Origin: Callaeas wilsoni
Lineage: Eukaryota > Chordata > Aves > Passeriformes > Callaeidae
NCBI GenBank assembly: GCA_013398955.1
Contig: VWPU01004923.1
Coordinates: forward strand, 1 to 64,000
Direction: 5' to 3'
DNA length: 64,000 nt
This document shows, in pieces, positions 63,209 to 64,000 of this stretch; within the stretch, counting starts at the first letter, position 1; each line of letters begins with the position of its first letter. The notes below the pieces were generated by a model. The model was not told the DNA's origin. It did no database searches and saw nothing but the letters and a program-made list of their open reading frames with translations. The position numbers and the translations under genes are program-made.

Positions 63209-64000
63209 CCCCCCAGTTTGGCAAAAATTACAGCAGTGTTACAGAAGGAAGGAAGGGAACGAGCAAAATGTGCTGCCAGCAGTACAGGAGTGCACATATT
63301 TAGCATGACATAGGCTTTGGTAGAGGCAGAGATATCAGCTGGCAACAAAGAACAAACCACAAGTATCAGTGGATGAGAAGCCTCCTGAGATACTCAGATA
63401 AAACAGAAGCTCCCCTCGGGTGCTTTGCTTTGTGTCTCCACAGGACAGAGCTTGTCTTGGAAATGAAATCCTGAACCAGCTCAGGTGAGGGGCTGTGAAA
63501 GGGAGCAGGATCAAGGCACGTGTGAGACACTCGAGGAACCAGCTCTGGCTGCCTCAGCACCAGAGACTGCTCAGGAGGAGCTGGCACAAAGGAGCTCCAG
63601 CCTTTCCTGCAGCGACGGCTCCCCCGAAGCACGCGCTGGCCCAGCGACAAAAATGTGATATTTCTGTGCACTTAAACAGACAGACTGCGTGCAAATTAGG
63701 GATTTTATTTTTTTGAGAGCTGTATTTCAAAGCACTCTTTTAGAGCAGGGCTTCAAGAACAAGTGATGGAGACAACGAAGGCGGCGCTTGCTTGAGGAAA
63801 AGGGCGACTCAATTCCGTCTCAACAGAAAACTCTCCAAGTAAGAAGGGATTCCAAAGAAAAATGCCAGTAATAATTTATTTCTAAAGTCCACTGGGCTTT
63901 CAGATGGAATTCTAACAGAGTGTTCAGCACACACCTCGTCCTTGTGTCTGCAAAAACATGCTCTTTCTGTAAGGTAAGACTGTCAAAGTGTATGGGTACC
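63209..64000 (-). other. Right edge, presumed PNPLA7 intron; nothing recognised
   Basis: I find no splice-flanked segment encoding known PNPLA7 residues up to the window end. Confidence 0.45.

Overview
The window looks like nuclear DNA of a bird, probably a songbird. It has split vertebrate exons with GT/AG junctions, a vertebrate gene (PNPLA7), and many fragments of CR1 LINEs, the dominant avian retrotransposon, mostly short 3' ends in both orientations. There are no bacterial-type operons, CRISPR arrays or tRNA genes that I can recognise. A single ambiguous base (position 1789) marks a weak spot in the assembly.

The only gene I can support with confidence is the 3' half of PNPLA7, the lysophospholipase related to neuropathy target esterase. 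It lies on the minus strand between about 47.9 kb and 19.1 kb. Nine coding exons join in frame across GT/AG junctions: 47870-47714, 41697-41581, 37677-37608, 35704-35588, 33716-33568, 32300-32148, 29900-29793, 25819-25735 and 21013-20910. A tenth, candidate terminal exon starts at 20394. Together they encode most of the patatin domain and the C-terminal tail: 353 codons, plus 38 if the tenth exon is real. The catalytic serine (G-T-S-I-G) is in the 47.8 kb exon and the catalytic aspartate (D-G-G) in the 35.6 kb exon. The glycine-rich oxyanion motif and everything N-terminal of it (membrane segment, cyclic-nucleotide-binding-like domains) are not in the window. The intron upstream of the serine exon therefore runs at least 16 kb to the right edge.

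Layout: 1-245 is a CpG island at the left edge, possibly the promoter of the next gene (human synteny suggests NSMF). 246-19105 is intergenic, with CR1 and older LINE pieces, small tandem repeats and one long open frame of unknown meaning. 19106-20394 is the proposed terminal exon and 3'UTR, with an AU-rich element and a good poly(A) signal. 20395-47870 holds the exons and introns. 47871-64000 is upstream intron with CR1 copies, an LTR-like element and A-rich tracts.

The points most worth a second look are: a predicted coiled-coil C-terminal tail on PNPLA7; a 23-bp minisatellite that runs into the splice donor of the catalytic-serine exon; a local direct duplication that brackets two exons with near-total G/C third positions; and a G-rich pentanucleotide array on the transcribed-sense strand of a PNPLA7 intron. 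I did not find a wholly new gene system.
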